Shown here piece after piece: positions 16,235 through 25,740 of a stretch of DNA of 64,000 nt (position 1 is the first letter of the stretch; each line of letters begins with the position of its first letter). The DNA is from Nocardioides caeni (lineage in GTDB: Bacteria; Actinomycetota; Actinomycetes; Propionibacteriales; Nocardioidaceae): positions 1-64,000 of the forward strand of contig NZ_STGW01000014.1 in NCBI RefSeq assembly GCF_004912195.1. Direction: 5' to 3'. The notes under the pieces are model-generated. The model made no database searches, was not told the origin of the DNA, and saw only the letters and a program-made list of their open reading frames with translations. The position numbers and the translations under genes were made by a program.

Positions 16235-17128
16235 TCAGAGCGCTGCGGCGAGCGCGCCGGCGGGCAGCCCGAAGGCGCGCTCGAGCCGCGTGACCATCCG
16301 CCCACTCGGTACGACGCGCGCGGACTCCCAGGTCCGGACGGCGGCCGTGCTGCAGTGGCATCGGCCGGCGAGCTCCGACTGGGAGAGACCCGCCCACTCG
16401 CGCAGGGCCCGGACCACGCCCGGGAGGTCCCCTGGACGCCACCGGGCGCGGTCGAGCAGCTGCGGCGGCTCGACCCCAGCGGCTCGTGCGACGTGGGCGA
16501 CGGGCGCGCCGTAGGCGGCGGCGAGGCGGCGGATCGCGGCGAGCGGCGGCACGCCGGCTCCGCGCTCCCAGCCGCCGAGGGCATGACGATCCACTCCCGC
16601 GACCGCGGCAGCCCGCGTCTGGCTGAGCCGCGCTCGGTGGCGCAGGCGGCGCAGTGGGCTCATCGGTGGGCTGGGTCGGTCGCGCACGGGTGCGGGGACG
16701 GCGAGGTGGCCGACGAGCAGGTCGGGGGAGAGGTCCAGGGCATCGGCGAGCGCGGGGATCCGCTCCGCCGGGATCCGGGCGCGGCCGGCCTCCCAGTTGT
16801 AGACGGTCGAGGCCGGCACACCGACCCGGCCGGCGATCGAGGCGACGGACACCGAGCAACGCCAGCGCAGGTCCCGCAGCGCCTGGCCCCGGTGCCCGTC
16901 CGAGGAGGCCGGCGCAGCGGCGGGGGACCGAGCGTCGTCGAAGAAGCGGGCGACGTGGGACGGATCGAGCTCGAGCACTCGCGCGAGGGCGTGGATGTGG
17001 GCGGGTCCGGGGAGCCGTTCGCGTCGTTCCCAGCGCAGGATGGACATCGGGTGGACGCCGATCTCCTGGGCGAGGTCGGCGGCGCGGAGGCCGCGGCGGG
17101 TGCGTTCGGATCGCAGCAGCGTGGTCAC
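16235..17128 (-). CDS. Regulator with four tandem XRE helix-turn-helix domains
   Basis: The product of about 297 residues is built almost entirely of four Cro/C1-type helix-turn-helix domains at about residues 2-62, 82-142, 158-220 and 237-297. Each ends its DNA-binding unit with a recognisable W-E motif: RWE, NWE, GWE and TWE. No ligand, kinase or membrane domain is visible. GTG 17128 was chosen because AAAGG lies eight bases upstream and the first domain begins at once; longer starts would run through the divergent promoter region. The gene is divergent from the arabinose transporter operon, with two LacI-type palindromes between them, so it may be controlled with, or act on, that operon. 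Single-domain XRE regulators are common; four tandem copies are not. Confidence 0.85.
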   Translation of the reverse strand: MTTLLRSERTRRGLRAADLAQEIGVHPMSILRWERRERLPGPAHIHALARVLELDPSHVARFFDDARSPAAAPASSDGHRGQALRDLRWRCSVSVASIAGRVGVPASTVYNWEAGRARIPAERIPALADALDLSPDLLVGHLAVPAPVRDRPSPPMSPLRRLRHRARLSQTRAAAVAGVDRHALGGWERGAGVPPLAAIRRLAAAYGAPVAHVARAAGVEPPQLLDRARWRPGDLPGVVRALREWAGLSQSELAGRCHCSTAAVRTWESARVVPSGRMVTRLERAFGLPAGALAAAL

Positions 17129-17187
17129 GGTGGCGGCCTTTCGCCGGGGCGCCACCCCGGATCCCGGCCGGATCCAGCCAGATTCAG

Positions 17188-17201
17188 GGTGAACGCTCAC
17201 A
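17188..17201. promoter_or_regulatory. Weak LacI-type site in the divergent promoter region
   Basis: GGTGAACGCTCACA matches a LacI half-site (GCTCACA) with a poorer partner. It is 56 bp upstream of the stronger operator at 17244 and closer to the four-HTH regulator gene, suggesting an auxiliary operator. Confidence 0.45.
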
Positions 17202-17229
17202 TTTGTTGGGATTCGTGGTCCTGAACCCC

Positions 17230-17259
17230 TTGACGGCACCGAATGTTAGCGCTCACACT
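17230..17259 (+). promoter_or_regulatory. Predicted promoter of the arabinose transport operon
   Basis: TTGACG (17230-17235) and CACACT (17254-17259) are separated by 18 bp. The palindrome 17244-17257 overlaps the spacer and -10 box, as in the GH51 promoter, so binding would block RNA polymerase. Confidence 0.55.
17244..17257. promoter_or_regulatory. LacI-type operator before the transporter operon
   Basis: TGTTAGCGCTCACA has the same core as the GH43 and GH51 operators, read in the opposite orientation to the GH43 copy. It overlaps the predicted promoter of the sugar-binding protein gene. Confidence 0.8.
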
Positions 17260-17319
17260 CGTCCTCAGTGACACCGGTCACAGGGCGGACAAGCCCGACG
17301 GACTGTGGAGGAATACCCA

Positions 17320-18306
17320 GTGGTGAAGAAGACCGTGACCGCCGCAAGCGCGGTCCTCATGTGTGCAGCAGCGTTCTCCGCGTGTGGCAGCGACGACGGC
17401 TCGAGCGGCAAGGACGGCGAGATCGTCATGGGCTTCGCCCAGGTCGGCGCCGAGAGTGGTTGGCGCACCGCCAACACCGACTCGATCAAGGCCTCGGCCG
17501 AGGCCGCGGGCATCGAGCTCAAGTTCTCCGACGCCCAGCAGAAGCAGGAGAACCAGATCCAGGCGATCCGGTCCTACATCCAGCAGAAGGTCGACGTCAT
17601 CGCGTTCAGCCCTGTCGTCGAGACCGGCTGGGACGCCGTCCTGCAGGAGGCCAAGGCCGCCAACATCCCCGTCATCCTGACCGACCGCGCCGTGGACAGC
17701 GAGGACACCTCGCTCTACGAGACCTTCCTCGGCTCCGACTTCGTCCTCGAGGGCGAGAAGGCCGGCGAATGGCTGGTCGAGAACGCCGCCGACTCCGACG
17801 TCGACGGTGACGGCGACATCAACGTCGTCCAGCTCGAGGGCACGACCGGCGCCGCGCCGGCCATCGACCGGGCCGAGGGCTTCGCCTCCGCCATCGAGGC
17901 CGACTCGTCGATCTCGGTCAGCGCGTCGCAGACGGGTGACTTCACCCGGGACGGCGGCAAGCAGGTCATGGAGTCCTTCCTCAACGCCGACAAGAGCATC
18001 GACGTGGTCTTCGCCCACAACGACGACATGGGCCTGGGCGCGATCGAGGCGATCGAGGCCGCGGGTCTCGAGCCGGGCAAGGACATCAAGATCATCACGG
18101 TCGACGCCGTCAAGGACGGGATGACCGCCCTCTCCGAGGGCAAGATCAACTTCATCGTCGAGTGCAACCCGCTCCTCGGTGACCAGTTGATGGAGCTGGC
18201 GAAGAAGGTCGTCGCCGGCGAGGAGGTCCCGGAGCGGGTCGTCACCGAGGAGACCACCTTCACCCAGGAGCAGGCCACCGAGGTGCTCGCCGACCGCAAG
18301 TACTGA
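17320..18306 (+). CDS. Sugar ABC transporter substrate-binding lipoprotein (YtfQ-like)
   Basis: The product has 328 residues and begins with a lipoprotein signal whose lipobox is AFSAC, so the mature protein is anchored to the outer face of the membrane. The body is a type I periplasmic-binding-protein fold: VMGFAQVGAESGWRTANTDS, VDVIAFSPVVETGWD, PVILTDRAV and DVVFAHNDDMGLGA. These resemble YtfQ and related furanose or pentose binders of CUT2 transporters. GTG 17320 was preferred because GGAGG (17307-17311) is eight bases upstream. It is the first gene of the transport and catabolism operon and is separated from the ATPase gene by a strong hairpin. L-arabinose as ligand is inferred from araBDA in the same operon. 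Confidence 0.9.
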   Translation: MVKKTVTAASAVLMCAAAFSACGSDDGSSGKDGEIVMGFAQVGAESGWRTANTDSIKASAEAAGIELKFSDAQQKQENQIQAIRSYIQQKVDVIAFSPVVETGWDAVLQEAKAANIPVILTDRAVDSEDTSLYETFLGSDFVLEGEKAGEWLVENAADSDVDGDGDINVVQLEGTTGAAPAIDRAEGFASAIEADSSISVSASQTGDFTRDGGKQVMESFLNADKSIDVVFAHNDDMGLGAIEAIEAAGLEPGKDIKIITVDAVKDGMTALSEGKINFIVECNPLLGDQLMELAKKVVAGEEVPERVVTEETTFTQEQATEVLADRKY

Positions 18307-18353
18307 GCAGGCCCGGCCCGCGCCGCCCTCCGAGGCTGCGCGCGCCCACCCTT

Positions 18354-18389
18354 CCGGCGGGTCCGTCACCACCGTGACGGACCCGCCGG
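18354..18389 (+). terminator. Intercistronic hairpin after the binding-protein gene
   Basis: A perfect 16-bp stem (arms 18354-18369 and 18374-18389) closes on a CACC tetraloop. No T-tract follows. Such hairpins after binding-protein genes usually protect the upstream message or partly terminate, so that the binding protein is made in excess over the ATPase and permeases. Confidence 0.7.
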
Positions 18390-18444
18390 GACCGGGGAGA
18401 CCCGCGGAGCACGGCTCCTGAGAGATCGACCGGAGAGAAGAACG

Positions 18445-20053
<1,609 letters not shown>

Positions 20054-20061
<8 letters not shown>

Positions 20062-21157
20062 CACCCTGACCCCGCCCGCCGCCGAGCGTGCCGCACGTCC
20101 CGGCCCCGGGGCGAGGATCCTGGCGAGCCCGCTGCTGTGGCCCGTCGTGGCCCTGTTGCTGCTCGTCGTCATCAACACGCTGGCGCTGGCCTTCGACTTC
20201 GCCGGGCGCGGCGAGACCTCCTTCTTCCTCAACGTCCGGATCCAGGACGGCCACCTCTACGGCAACATCATCGACATCGCCCGCAACAGCGCACCGGTCC
20301 TGCTGGTCGCGCTCGGCATGACGCTGATCATCGCCACCCGTGGCATCGACCTCTCGGTCGGCGCGATCGCCGCCATCGCCGGCGCCGTCGCCTGCACCCG
20401 GCTCGTCGGCGCGGCCGACGAGGGCGCCGTCACGGCCGCGATCATGGCGTGCACCTGGGCCCTCGCGGTCTGCGTCCTCCTCGGCCTGTGGAACGGATTC
20501 CTCGTCGCCGTGCTGGGGATCCAGCCGATCCTCGCGACACTCGTGCTGATGGTGGCCGGCCGTGGCCTCGCCATGCTGGTGACCGACGGCCAGATCACCA
20601 CGGTCCACAACGACACCTTCAGCGACCTGGCCACCGGCTTCGTGCTCGGACTCCCGGTCGCCTCGCTGATCGCGGTCGGCATGGTCGTCGTCGCGGCGGT
20701 CCTCACCCGTCGTACGGCGCTGGGCATGCTCATCGAGGCCGTCGGCATCAACCCCGAGGCCAGCCGGCTGGCCGGCGTGCGCGCGCGCACGATCATCTGG
20801 ACGGTCTATGTGTTCGGCGCCTTCTGCGCCGGGCTGGCGGGCCTGATCATCGCCGCCAACACGAACTCCGTGAACGCCAACAGCCTGGGCCTCTGGATCG
20901 AGCTCGACGCGATCCTCGCCGTCGTCATCGGCGGCACCGCCCTCACCGGCGGCCGGTTCTCGTTGGCCGGCACCCTTGTCGGTGCGCTGTTCATCACCAC
21001 GCTGGCCCGCACCATCCCCAACGTCGGCATCCCGTCCGAGGCCAACTACCTGTTCAAGGCGGTCGTGGTCGTCGCGGTGTGCCTCCTCCAGTCGCCCCGG
21101 GCGCGTGCCGCCCTGCGGGTCCGACGCCGCCCCGTCCCGAAGGGAGCCCACTCATGA
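20054..21157 (+). CDS. Sugar ABC transporter permease 1 (YtfT-like)
   Basis: The product has 367 residues and is a multi-span integral membrane permease of the CUT2 branched-chain-like family. It shows the family hallmark ALGMTLIIATRGIDLSVGA, and conserved GLWNGFLVAVLGIQPILATL and ALTGGRFSLAGTLVGALF segments. GTG 20054 overlaps the ATPase stop codon. Its own stop overlaps the ATG of a 24-codon reading frame that leads to the second permease. It probably forms a heterodimer with permease 2. Confidence 0.92.
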
Positions 21158-21228
21158 ACCACCCCACAAGGTTCTTCGCCTCCCCCGCTTCGCTCCGCCG
21201 GCTCACAACCTTGAGGGGACCCCGATGA
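21154..21228 (+). CDS. 24-codon coupling reading frame between permease genes
   Basis: The frame starts with an ATG that overlaps the permease 1 stop (ATGA at 21154) and ends with a TGA that overlaps the permease 2 start (ATGA at 21225). It encodes MNHPTRFFASPASLRRLTTL and a few further residues, a basic peptide with no recognised domain. Translation passes through the 21162-21218 hairpin, which pairs the permease 2 ribosome-binding site. Ribosomes reading this frame could therefore open the site. It could equally be an accidental frame created by a small repeat insertion. Confidence 0.4.
   Translation: MNHPTRFFASPASLRRLTTLRGPR
21162..21218 (+). promoter_or_regulatory. Stem-loop covering the permease 2 ribosome-binding site
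   Basis: CCCCACAAGGTT (21162-21173) pairs with AACCTTGAGGGG (21207-21218), 11 of 12 positions matching. The right arm contains GAGGGG, the apparent ribosome-binding site of permease 2, seven bases from its ATG. Confidence 0.55.
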
Positions 21229-22235
21229 GCGCCGCCACCGCCACCCTCGGCACCACGTCGCTGTGGGACAAGGTCCGCACCTACTCCCCGCCGCCGCGCT
21301 TCCTGCCGCTGATCGTCACGATCGCCCTGTTCGCCGGCATGTTCGGCGCCGGCAGCGTGCGCTACGAGAACTTCGGCGACCCGCAGGTCTTCCTCAGCCT
21401 GATGATCAACAACGCTCACCTGATCGTGCTCGCGGTCGGGATGACCTTCGTCATCCTCACCGGTGGCATCGACCTGTCGGTGGGCTCCGTGGTCGCGATG
21501 TCGACCATGATCCTGGCCAAGACGCTGGAGAAGGGCTGGTCGCTGCCGGTCGCGATCGTGACCGTCCTGCTGATCGCCACACTCCTCGGCACCGTGATGG
21601 GTCTGCTGATCCACTACTTCGACATCCAGCCCTTCATCGCCACCCTGGCGGGCCTCTTCCTGGCTCGCGGCGTCGCCTACCTCATCAGCATCGAGTCGAT
21701 CCCGATCGCCAACGAGACCTTCATGAAGTGGGCCTACGAGCCGATCACGCTCTGGTCGACCTACTGGATCCGCTGGTCGGTCGTCGTCGCCCTGATCGCG
21801 GTCGCCGTGGCGGCCTACGTCCTCGCCTTCACCCGCTTCGGCCGCACCGTCTACGCCATCGGCGGCAACGAGTCGTCGGCCATGCTGATGGGCCTGCGGG
21901 TGGGCGTGGTCAAGGTCGGCGTCTATGCCGTCAGCGGGTTCTGCGCGGGTCTCGGCGGACTGCTCTTCGCCCTCAACACCCCGTCGGGCAACAGCCTGCA
22001 CGCAGTCGGGATGGAGCTCGACGCCATCGCGGCGGCGGTCATCGGCGGCATCCTGCTGACCGGCGGTCGGGGCTACGTGGTCGGCGCGCTCGTCGGTGTC
22101 CTCGTCCTCGGCGTCATCCAGACCTTCATCATCTTCGACGGCACCCTCACCTCGTGGTGGACCCGCATCGCCATCGGCGTGCTGCTGCTGGTGTTCGTCG
22201 TCATCCAGCGCCTGATGACCCGGCGGCAGACATGA
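21225..22235 (+). CDS. Sugar ABC transporter permease 2 (YjfF-like)
   Basis: The product has 336 residues and is a second CUT2 membrane permease. It has the signature AVGMTFVILTGGIDLSVGSV, the conserved DIQPFIATLAGLFLARG and the C-terminal GGILLTGGRGYVVGALVG. Two different permeases with one double ATPase is the YtfQRT-YjfF arrangement. ATG 21225 follows GAGGGG and overlaps the stop of the 24-codon frame. A lacI gene follows after a 33-bp gap. Confidence 0.92.
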   Translation: MSAATATLGTTSLWDKVRTYSPPPRFLPLIVTIALFAGMFGAGSVRYENFGDPQVFLSLMINNAHLIVLAVGMTFVILTGGIDLSVGSVVAMSTMILAKTLEKGWSLPVAIVTVLLIATLLGTVMGLLIHYFDIQPFIATLAGLFLARGVAYLISIESIPIANETFMKWAYEPITLWSTYWIRWSVVVALIAVAVAAYVLAFTRFGRTVYAIGGNESSAMLMGLRVGVVKVGVYAVSGFCAGLGGLLFALNTPSGNSLHAVGMELDAIAAAVIGGILLTGGRGYVVGALVGVLVLGVIQTFIIFDGTLTSWWTRIAIGVLLLVFVVIQRLMTRRQT

Positions 22236-22268
22236 CCTCACCCCATGGACTTCCCGCGGGGCCCCGAG

Positions 22269-23309
22269 ATGAGTGAGGCGCCTCGCCGCATCCCCGTGAT
22301 GGCGGACGTGGCCCGGCTCGCCGGGGTCTCCCACCAGACCGTCTCGCGGGTGGTCAACGGCCAGACCAACCTCCGCCCGGAGACCCGGGAGCGGGTGCTG
22401 CGGGCGATCGACCAGCTGGGCTACCGGCCCAACACGGCCGCGCGCAGCCTGGTGACCCGACGGTCCGGGACGATCGGCGTGATCGGCTCGCGCAGCGGCT
22501 TCTGGGGTCCGAGCACCGTGCATCGCGCGATCCAGGCCGCCGGTCGCGACGCGGGCTACTTCGTCAGCTCGGTCAACGTGCAGCTGCTCACCCGCAACGA
22601 GTACGTCGACGCGATCGACCACCTGCGTGACCAGCACGTCGAGGGCATCGTCCTCATCGCCGCCAACGACGACGCCGTCGACGCGGCGCGGGCCCACGCG
22701 GGTCGCGGCGTCCCCGTCGTCGTCGTCGAGGGAGACCAGGCCAAGACGGAGTGGACCGTCGGCGTCGACCAGCTCGCCGGCGCCGAGATCGCGACCCGTC
22801 ATCTCATCGAGCTCGGCCACGAGCGGATCCTCCACGTCTCCGGCCCCTCGGCCTGGACCGAGGCCCGCGCCCGGCTCGCGGGCTACCGCAACGCCATGTA
22901 TGCCGCCGGACTGCCGCCGCTGCTGCACGTCGAGGGTGACTGGTCGGCCCGGAGCGGCTACGAGGCCGGACGCCTGATCGCCGAGCGCGACGACGTCACC
23001 GCGGTCTTCTGCGCCAACGACCAGACCGCCCTGGGCCTGCTGCGCTCGCTGAGCGAGGCCGGTCGGTCGGTCCCCGACGACCTCAGCGTGGTCGGCTTCG
23101 ACGACATCCCCGAGGCGACGTACCTCATCCCGCCACTGACCACGGTCCGCCAGGACTTCGACGCCGTCGGCCGGCGCGCGATCCAGATCCTGCGGTCCGC
23201 ACTGACCGACGAGGCCGCACCCGAGCGGCTCATCGAGCCGGAGCTGGTCGTCCGGGCCAGCACCGCATCCCCCCGAGCACGAGACCAACGAGAAGGAGCG
23301 CGAGCCTGA
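22269..23309 (+). CDS. LacI-family regulator inside the arabinose operon (second copy)
   Basis: The product has about 346 residues: the helix-turn-helix MADVARLAGVSHQTVSRVVN, a hinge and a sugar-binding-protein-like effector domain with VSGPSAWTEARARL, CANDQTALGLL and VSVVGFDDIPEA. ATG 22269 was chosen over ATG 22245 because it gives the usual short lead before the helix-turn-helix. Its stop overlaps the araB start (TGATG), so it is translated with the catabolic genes and likely autoregulated through the operator at 17244. It plays the AraR role by position. It is closely similar to the LacI protein at 14081. Confidence 0.9.
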   Translation: MSEAPRRIPVMADVARLAGVSHQTVSRVVNGQTNLRPETRERVLRAIDQLGYRPNTAARSLVTRRSGTIGVIGSRSGFWGPSTVHRAIQAAGRDAGYFVSSVNVQLLTRNEYVDAIDHLRDQHVEGIVLIAANDDAVDAARAHAGRGVPVVVVEGDQAKTEWTVGVDQLAGAEIATRHLIELGHERILHVSGPSAWTEARARLAGYRNAMYAAGLPPLLHVEGDWSARSGYEAGRLIAERDDVTAVFCANDQTALGLLRSLSEAGRSVPDDLSVVGFDDIPEATYLIPPLTTVRQDFDAVGRRAIQILRSALTDEAAPERLIEPELVVRASTASPRARDQREGARA

Positions 23310-24988
23310 TGAGCGCGGGCCAGGAGCACTACACGATCGGCGTCGACTACGGCACCCTCTCGGGCCGCGCCGTCGTGGTCCGGGTGTCCGACGGGGCCGA
23401 GCTCGGCTCCGCCGTGCACGCCTACGAGCACGCCGTCGTCGACGCGACGCTGCCCGGCACGGGTGAGGCGTTGCGGCCGGAGTGGGCGCTGCAGGTGCCC
23501 GAGGACTACCGCCAGGTGCTCCGGATCGCCGTCCCTGCGGCGGTCTCGGCCGCCGGCATCGACCCGGCCGACGTGGTCGGCATCGCGACCGACTTCACCG
23601 CCTGCACCATGGTGCCGACCCTGGCCGACGGCACCCCGCTGTGCGAGGTGCCCGACCTGGCCGGCCGTCCGCACGCCTACGTCAAGCTCTGGAAGCACCA
23701 CGCCGCGCAGCCGCACGCCGACCGGATCAACCGGTTGGCCGAGGAGCGTGGCGAGGCCTGGCTGCCGCGCTACGGCGGCCTGATCTCCTCGGAGTGGGAG
23801 TTCGCCAAGGGCCTCCAGATGTTCGAGGAGGACCGCGAGGTCTACGACCGGATGGAGCGGTGGGTCGAGGCCGCCGACTGGATCGTCTGGGAGCTGTGTG
23901 GGGCCTACGTCCGCAACGCCTGCTCCGCCGGCTACAAGGGCATCCTGCAGGACGGCGCCTATCCGTCGACCGACTTCCTCGAGGCCCTCGCGCCCGGCTT
24001 CGGCGGCTTCGTCGCCGACAAGGTCGAGCACCCGATCTGCGAGCTCGGCGCGACCGCCGGCCGGCTGACCGCCGAGGCGGCCGCCTGGACCGGCCTGCCC
24101 GAGGGCATCGCCGTCGCGGTCGGCAACGTCGACGCACACGTCACCGCCCCGGCCGCGCAGGCCGTCGATCCCGGCCAGATGGTCGCGATCATGGGCACGT
24201 CGACGTGCCACGTGATGAGCGCCGACGTGCTCCGCGAGGTCCCCGGCATGTGTGGCGTCGTCGACGGCGGCATCATCGCGGGCCGCTGGGGCTACGAGGC
24301 CGGCCAGAGCGGTGTGGGCGACATCTTCGGGTGGTTCGTCGACAACGCCGTCCCGGCGTCGTACGCCGAGAGTGCCGCCGCCGCGGGGGAGTCGGTCCAC
24401 GAGCACCTCACCCGCCTGGCCGCGCAGCAGGCGATCGGCGAGCACGGCCTGGTCGCACTCGACTGGCACAGCGGCAACCGGTCGGTCCTCGTCGACCACG
24501 AGCTCTCGGGTCTCGTGGTCGGCCTGACCCTCGCCACGAAGCCGGAGGACGTCTACCGCGCCCTGCTCGAGGCGACCGCGTTCGGCACCCGCGTGATCGT
24601 CGAGACCTTCCGCGACAGCGGTGTGCCGGTGGAGGAGTTCGTCGTCGCCGGTGGTCTGCAGAAGAACGCGCTGCTCATGCAGATCTACTCCGACGTCACC
24701 CGCCTTCCGCTGTCGGTCATCGACTCCGACCAGGGCCCGGCGCTGGGCTCGGCGATCCATGCCGCCGTCGCGGCCGGCTCCTACCCCGACGTACCGACCG
24801 CCGCGAAGGCGATGGGCAAGGTCCGCAAGGCCGTCTATGTCCCCGACGAGACGCGCGCCCAGGCCTACGACCGGCTGTTCGCGGAATATCGAGAGCTGCA
24901 CGACCACTTCGGCCGCGGCGTCACCGCCATGCGGCGCCTCAAGGCGATCCGGCGCGAGGCCGTGGCCGGCAAGGAGAGCGCACGATGA
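23309..24988 (+). CDS. araB: Ribulokinase
   Basis: The product has 559 residues, the normal AraB length. It phosphorylates L-ribulose with ATP to L-ribulose 5-phosphate. FGGY-kinase landmarks are YTIGVDYGTLSGRAVVV near the N terminus, VVGIATDFTACTMVP, ISSEWEFAKGLQ, IMGTSTCHVM in the second domain and VVAGGLQKNALLMQIYSDV near the C terminus. The TDFTACT segment is specific to ribulokinases among FGGY kinases. Start overlaps the lacI stop and AAGGAG lies upstream. The stop overlaps the araD start. Confidence 0.95.
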   Translation: MSAGQEHYTIGVDYGTLSGRAVVVRVSDGAELGSAVHAYEHAVVDATLPGTGEALRPEWALQVPEDYRQVLRIAVPAAVSAAGIDPADVVGIATDFTACTMVPTLADGTPLCEVPDLAGRPHAYVKLWKHHAAQPHADRINRLAEERGEAWLPRYGGLISSEWEFAKGLQMFEEDREVYDRMERWVEAADWIVWELCGAYVRNACSAGYKGILQDGAYPSTDFLEALAPGFGGFVADKVEHPICELGATAGRLTAEAAAWTGLPEGIAVAVGNVDAHVTAPAAQAVDPGQMVAIMGTSTCHVMSADVLREVPGMCGVVDGGIIAGRWGYEAGQSGVGDIFGWFVDNAVPASYAESAAAAGESVHEHLTRLAAQQAIGEHGLVALDWHSGNRSVLVDHELSGLVVGLTLATKPEDVYRALLEATAFGTRVIVETFRDSGVPVEEFVVAGGLQKNALLMQIYSDVTRLPLSVIDSDQGPALGSAIHAAVAAGSYPDVPTAAKAMGKVRKAVYVPDETRAQAYDRLFAEYRELHDHFGRGVTAMRRLKAIRREAVAGKESAR

Positions 24989-25662
24989 GCGTCGTCACCG
25001 ACGTCGACCAGACGATCCGCCAGGTCCGCCGCGAGGTCGCGACGCTGCACGCCGAGCTGCCGAAGTACGGCCTCGTCGTGTGGACCGCGGGCAACGTGTC
25101 CGCGCGCGTCCCCGGCCACGACCTGCTCGTCATCAAGCCCAGCGGCGTCTCCTACGACGACCTGACCCCCGAGAACATGGTCGTCTGCGACCTCGACGGC
25201 AAGGTCGTCGAGGGCGAGCACGCGCCGTCGTCGGACACCGAGGCGCAGGCCTACGTCTACCGGCACCTGCCGCAGGTCGGCGGCGTGGTCCACACGCACT
25301 CGCCGTACGCCGTCGCGTGGGCCGCCCGCGGTGAGGCGATCCCGTGCGTCACCACCATGTGCGCCGACGAGTTCGGGGGCGAGATCCCGGTCGGACCGTT
25401 CGCGATCATCGGCGACGACTCGATCGGACGCGGGATCGTCGAGACCCTGCGCGAGAGCCGCTCGCCCGCCGTCCTCATGCAGAACCACGGCGTCTTCACC
25501 GTCGGCCCCAACGCGAAGTCGGCCGTCAAGGCGGCCGTGATGTGCGAGGACGTCGCCCGTTCGGTGCACCTGTCCCGCCAGCTCGGGCAGCCGATCCCGA
25601 TCGCGCAGCCGAGCATCGACGCCCTCCATGACCGCTACCAGAACGTCTACGGCCAGCGCTGA
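24985..25662 (+). CDS. araD: L-ribulose-5-phosphate 4-epimerase
   Basis: The product has 225 residues and belongs to the class II aldolase/epimerase family. It converts L-ribulose 5-phosphate to D-xylulose 5-phosphate, which enters the pentose phosphate pathway. Seen are LVVWTAGNVSARVPG, IKPSGVSYDDLTPENMV, the metal-binding His pair in VVHTHSPYAVAWAARG and a further His in MQNHGVFTVG. The SSDTEAQAYVYRHLP segment is typical. Its ATG overlaps the araB stop (ATGA). Confidence 0.95.
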   Translation: MSVVTDVDQTIRQVRREVATLHAELPKYGLVVWTAGNVSARVPGHDLLVIKPSGVSYDDLTPENMVVCDLDGKVVEGEHAPSSDTEAQAYVYRHLPQVGGVVHTHSPYAVAWAARGEAIPCVTTMCADEFGGEIPVGPFAIIGDDSIGRGIVETLRESRSPAVLMQNHGVFTVGPNAKSAVKAAVMCEDVARSVHLSRQLGQPIPIAQPSIDALHDRYQNVYGQR

Positions 25663-25740
25663 TCCGCTGACCGAGCCACTGAGACACCACCACGACGCCC
25701 GCCGCGACCTGGATCGGGCGCCTGACCAGCAGGAGATCAC

